7,198 nt of DNA from an uncultured Planctomycetaceae bacterium. GTDB taxonomy: Bacteria > Planctomycetota > Planctomycetia > Planctomycetales > Planctomycetaceae. The notes below the pieces were generated by a model. The model was not told the DNA's origin. It saw only the letters and a program-made list of their open reading frames with translations, and ran no database searches. Position numbers and translations under genes: made by a program. The stretch covers positions 1-7,198 of the forward strand of contig CAIXQV010000617.1 in assembly GCA_903921605.1 (NCBI GenBank), given 5' to 3'. This document shows positions 5,050-7,198 of the stretch, one piece after another. How positions within the stretch are numbered: the first letter of the stretch is position 1; each line of letters starts with the position of its first letter.

Positions 5050-6636
5050 ATGAATCCTGAATTTCTTCTCTCAGCCATCATTTTTGTCCCTACGATCGGT
5101 GCCTTGCTGTTGGCGCTCTTGTTTGACAGCAAGAACTCCGAGGCGATGCGACTGTTTGCGATGGCAACGACTTTGGTGACCTTTGGATTAACCCTGATGC
5201 TCTGGGGTGATTTCGAGGAAGGCACCAGTGGCATCCAGTTTGAAGTCGCCAAGCAGTGGATTCCCACATGGAATGTCTACTACCGTCTGGGTGTTGACGG
5301 AATCAGCCTTCCGCTCGTGCTGCTGACCGGACTGATCAGCGCATTGGCGATGGGAGCCAGCTGGAGCATTACCAAGCATGTGAAGGGTTATCTGGTTCTC
5401 TTCCTGATGCTTGAGTCCGGCATGATGGGCGTATTTCTATCGCTCGACTTCTTCCTGTTCTACGTGTTCTGGGAAGTCATGCTTCTGCCGATGTACTTCC
5501 TGATCGGCGTCTGGGGTGGACCGCGAAAAGAATACGCCGCCATCAAGTTTTTCTTGTATACGCTCGCAGGCAGCGTGTTGATGCTGGTTGCCATGTTGAT
5601 GTTCTACTTCAATGCTCCAGATCCAGGTGGTCGATTCAATCTGATCTATTTGGCTGACGCAGCATCGAAGGGTGGCTTGCTAAGTCCTTCGCTTCAGATC
5701 ACAGCGTTCGTGATGCTGTTCATTGGTTTTGCAATTAAGCTGCCAGCGTTTCCAGTACACACCTGGCTTCCTGACGCTCACGTCGAAGCACCAACGCCGA
5801 TCAGTATGATTCTGGCCGGTGTTTTGCTGAAGATGGGTGGTTACGGCATCATTCGCATTGCGTTCCCGCTATGTCCTTACGGGGCACAGTACTGGGCCTG
5901 GACGATGGTCGCGATTGGTGTGATCAGCATTATCTACGGAGCCTTCGCAGCCTTGGCTCAGACGGACTTCAAGCGACTTGTCGCCTACAGTTCAGTCAGC
6001 CACATGGGATACGTTTTGCTGGGCTTGGCCGTTTGGAAAGTGAATGAAGCCAATGGTCAGTCGATTGGGATGGACTACTGGCAGATGGGTCTGAATGGGG
6101 CCATGTTCCAGATGATTGCTCACGGGATTTCTTCAGCCGGCATGTTCTTTATGGTTGGAGTGATCTATGACCGAGTTCACCATCGCGACTTGAATCGCTT
6201 CGGTGGCCTGATGGGCAAGATGCCGCTCTACAGCGGGTTGTCTGCCGGGCTATTTTTCGCGGGCCTTGGTCTGCCAGGGCTATGTGGATTCATTGGCGAA
6301 GTGTTTGTTGTGCTCAGTACATGGAACTTCAGTGCCTTTCTGGCGATCGTGGCGGCATCAGGTGTAATTCTGACAGCCGGATATATTTTGTGGGCCATGC
6401 AGCGAGTGTACCTTGGGGCAGAATATCGAGGCCCGCATCCAGAAGATCTGACTCCGATGAGCATGCGAGAAACAAGCATCGCTGTAACGTTGTTGGCTCT
6501 GGCGATCGTGTTTGGAATCTTCCCTGCAATTCTGTTCAACATCATGGAACCATCGATCACATCCATGTCAAAAGCAGCAGAATCAGGTTATCAGCAGTCA
6601 GCCGCTCAGGTGACTCAGTTGCAGGCTCAGCGATAA
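5050..6636 (+). CDS. nuoM: NADH-quinone oxidoreductase subunit M (NuoM)
   Basis: NuoM (ND4 family) is the middle antiporter-like proton pump of the membrane arm, between NuoN and NuoL. The 528-residue product is near the usual length (E. coli 509). Charged residues of the proton path are present: Glu142 in FYVFWEVMLLPMYFLIGVWG, Lys230 in GFAIKLPAFPVHTWLPDAHV, Lys261 in GVLLKMGGYGIIRI, Lys308 in QTDFKRLVAYSSVSHMGY, and Glu417 in GLCGFIGEVFVVL. The EAPTPISMILAGVLLKMGGYG block is diagnostic for NuoM rather than NuoL or NuoN. About 14 membrane segments span the protein. The last 25 or so residues are polar and Gln-rich (SAAQVTQLQAQR), a short soluble tail after the final helix. The ATG at 5050 gives a normal first helix but has no clear Shine-Dalgarno site; no better in-frame start was seen. 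The gene follows nuoL by 69 bases and precedes nuoN by 55. Confidence 0.97.
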   Translation: MNPEFLLSAIIFVPTIGALLLALLFDSKNSEAMRLFAMATTLVTFGLTLMLWGDFEEGTSGIQFEVAKQWIPTWNVYYRLGVDGISLPLVLLTGLISALAMGASWSITKHVKGYLVLFLMLESGMMGVFLSLDFFLFYVFWEVMLLPMYFLIGVWGGPRKEYAAIKFFLYTLAGSVLMLVAMLMFYFNAPDPGGRFNLIYLADAASKGGLLSPSLQITAFVMLFIGFAIKLPAFPVHTWLPDAHVEAPTPISMILAGVLLKMGGYGIIRIAFPLCPYGAQYWAWTMVAIGVISIIYGAFAALAQTDFKRLVAYSSVSHMGYVLLGLAVWKVNEANGQSIGMDYWQMGLNGAMFQMIAHGISSAGMFFMVGVIYDRVHHRDLNRFGGLMGKMPLYSGLSAGLFFAGLGLPGLCGFIGEVFVVLSTWNFSAFLAIVAASGVILTAGYILWAMQRVYLGAEYRGPHPEDLTPMSMRETSIAVTLLALAIVFGIFPAILFNIMEPSITSMSKAAESGYQQSAAQVTQLQAQR

Positions 6637-6691
6637 GTGCTGACGGTTTCGTGACCCCGGTTTGTTTTCTCCATTGTCGGTAAGTGTCGCA

Positions 6692-7198
6692 ATGCTGTTC
6701 ACTGATCTTATCAACTCGCTGATCACTGACACGACTCAGTCGATTCCTCGCTTTGGCGTCGAGCTGTGCCTGAGTGCTACGATTGTTCTCATGCTGCTCA
6801 TGCGGCTGTCCGGACTTGATCGGCTGATCCCGGCCTGCCTGACGGCGACGGTTGGAGCGCTCGTCGCAACATTCCTGGCATACAAGCAGTTTGATGCCCT
6901 GCATGCAAAAGATGCCGTAGTCACTACGCATATTTTCACAGGGCTGCTGGTGCATGACTCCTTTACTGTGTTTTTTCGCGGGTTCCTCGCGTTATTTCTA
7001 CTGCTGACAGTCGCTCTGACCAGCCTCACGGGTATTCCCGATGAAGAAGACAGCCCCGACTTTTACTCACTGTTGTTTGGTGCAACGATCGGCATGATGC
7101 TGATGGCCAGTGCCAACAATTTGTTGATGCTGTTTATTGGTGTGGAAATGACGAGCGTTCCAAGCTACGCCATGGTGGGATTCCTGAAGGGACGCAAG
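6692..7198 (+). CDS. nuoN: NADH-quinone oxidoreductase subunit N (NuoN), 3'-partial
   Basis: NuoN (ND2 family) is the antiporter-like proton pump closest to the NuoH/J/K end of the membrane arm. The frame is open from ATG 6692 to the last base, giving 169 residues of a protein that usually has about 480-500, so roughly a third is present. Three or four N-terminal membrane helices are visible (about 22-38, 46-63, 92-112, 124-142). The recognisable family block is FYSLLFGATIGMMLMASANN, then LLMLFIGVEMTSVPSYAMVGF, holding the conserved proton-path Glu152 (E. coli Glu133). The conserved lysines lie beyond the window. The loop at about 64-91 is somewhat polar with two His. Only a weak GGTAAG (6679-6684) lies before the start. 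Its place after nuoM matches the standard nuo order. The identity is secure from motif and position together; any C-terminal peculiarity cannot be seen. Confidence 0.93.
   Translation, partial: MLFTDLINSLITDTTQSIPRFGVELCLSATIVLMLLMRLSGLDRLIPACLTATVGALVATFLAYKQFDALHAKDAVVTTHIFTGLLVHDSFTVFFRGFLALFLLLTVALTSLTGIPDEEDSPDFYSLLFGATIGMMLMASANNLLMLFIGVEMTSVPSYAMVGFLKGRK

Noticed and set aside
6557..6955. 132-codon - strand open frame across the nuoM-nuoN junction
   Set aside because: It is antisense to the nuoM end and the recognised nuoN start, with no family resemblance.

Overview
The window is the membrane-arm half of a bacterial complex I (proton-pumping NADH:quinone oxidoreductase, NDH-1) operon. 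All genes are on the + strand, in the order nuoH (5' end outside the window) - nuoJ - nuoK - nuoL - nuoM - nuoN (3' end outside the window). Every subunit call rests on conserved family motifs, including the intramembrane Glu and Lys residues of the antiporter-like subunits. No RNA gene, mobile element, CRISPR array or origin was seen.

Layout: nuoH fills bases 2-1330 and overlaps nuoJ (1327-1914) by four bases (ATGA). A 226-base spacer with small inverted repeats and a possible promoter separates nuoJ from nuoK (2141-2449). nuoL (2521-4980), nuoM (5050-6636) and nuoN (from 6692) follow with gaps of 71, 69 and 55 bases; the nuoL-nuoM gap holds a short terminator-like hairpin. Ribosome-binding sites are weak or absent before nuoL and nuoM, and good only before nuoJ.

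Together the genes build the membrane arm. NuoH forms the quinone-chamber floor and the junction to the peripheral arm. NuoJ and NuoK form the link in the proton path. NuoN, NuoM and NuoL are the three antiporter-like pumps, and NuoL carries the long lateral helix that runs along the arm.

Three things depart from the common pattern. nuoI, normally between nuoH and nuoJ, is not there. NuoH instead ends in an extra proline-free, Ala/Glu/Lys-rich, probably coiled-coil tail of about 130 residues. NuoL is very long (819 residues against about 610-650 in typical bacteria) and carries histidine-rich loops.

The organism is most likely a Gram-negative-type bacterium with mid GC content. The enlarged NuoL, loosely spaced genes and poor Shine-Dalgarno sites fit a planctomycete (Planctomycetota), but this is an inference from general resemblance, not a proven assignment. 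Apart from the NuoH tail, the missing nuoI and the NuoL insertions, the region is an ordinary respiratory operon; I found no sign of an unknown system.
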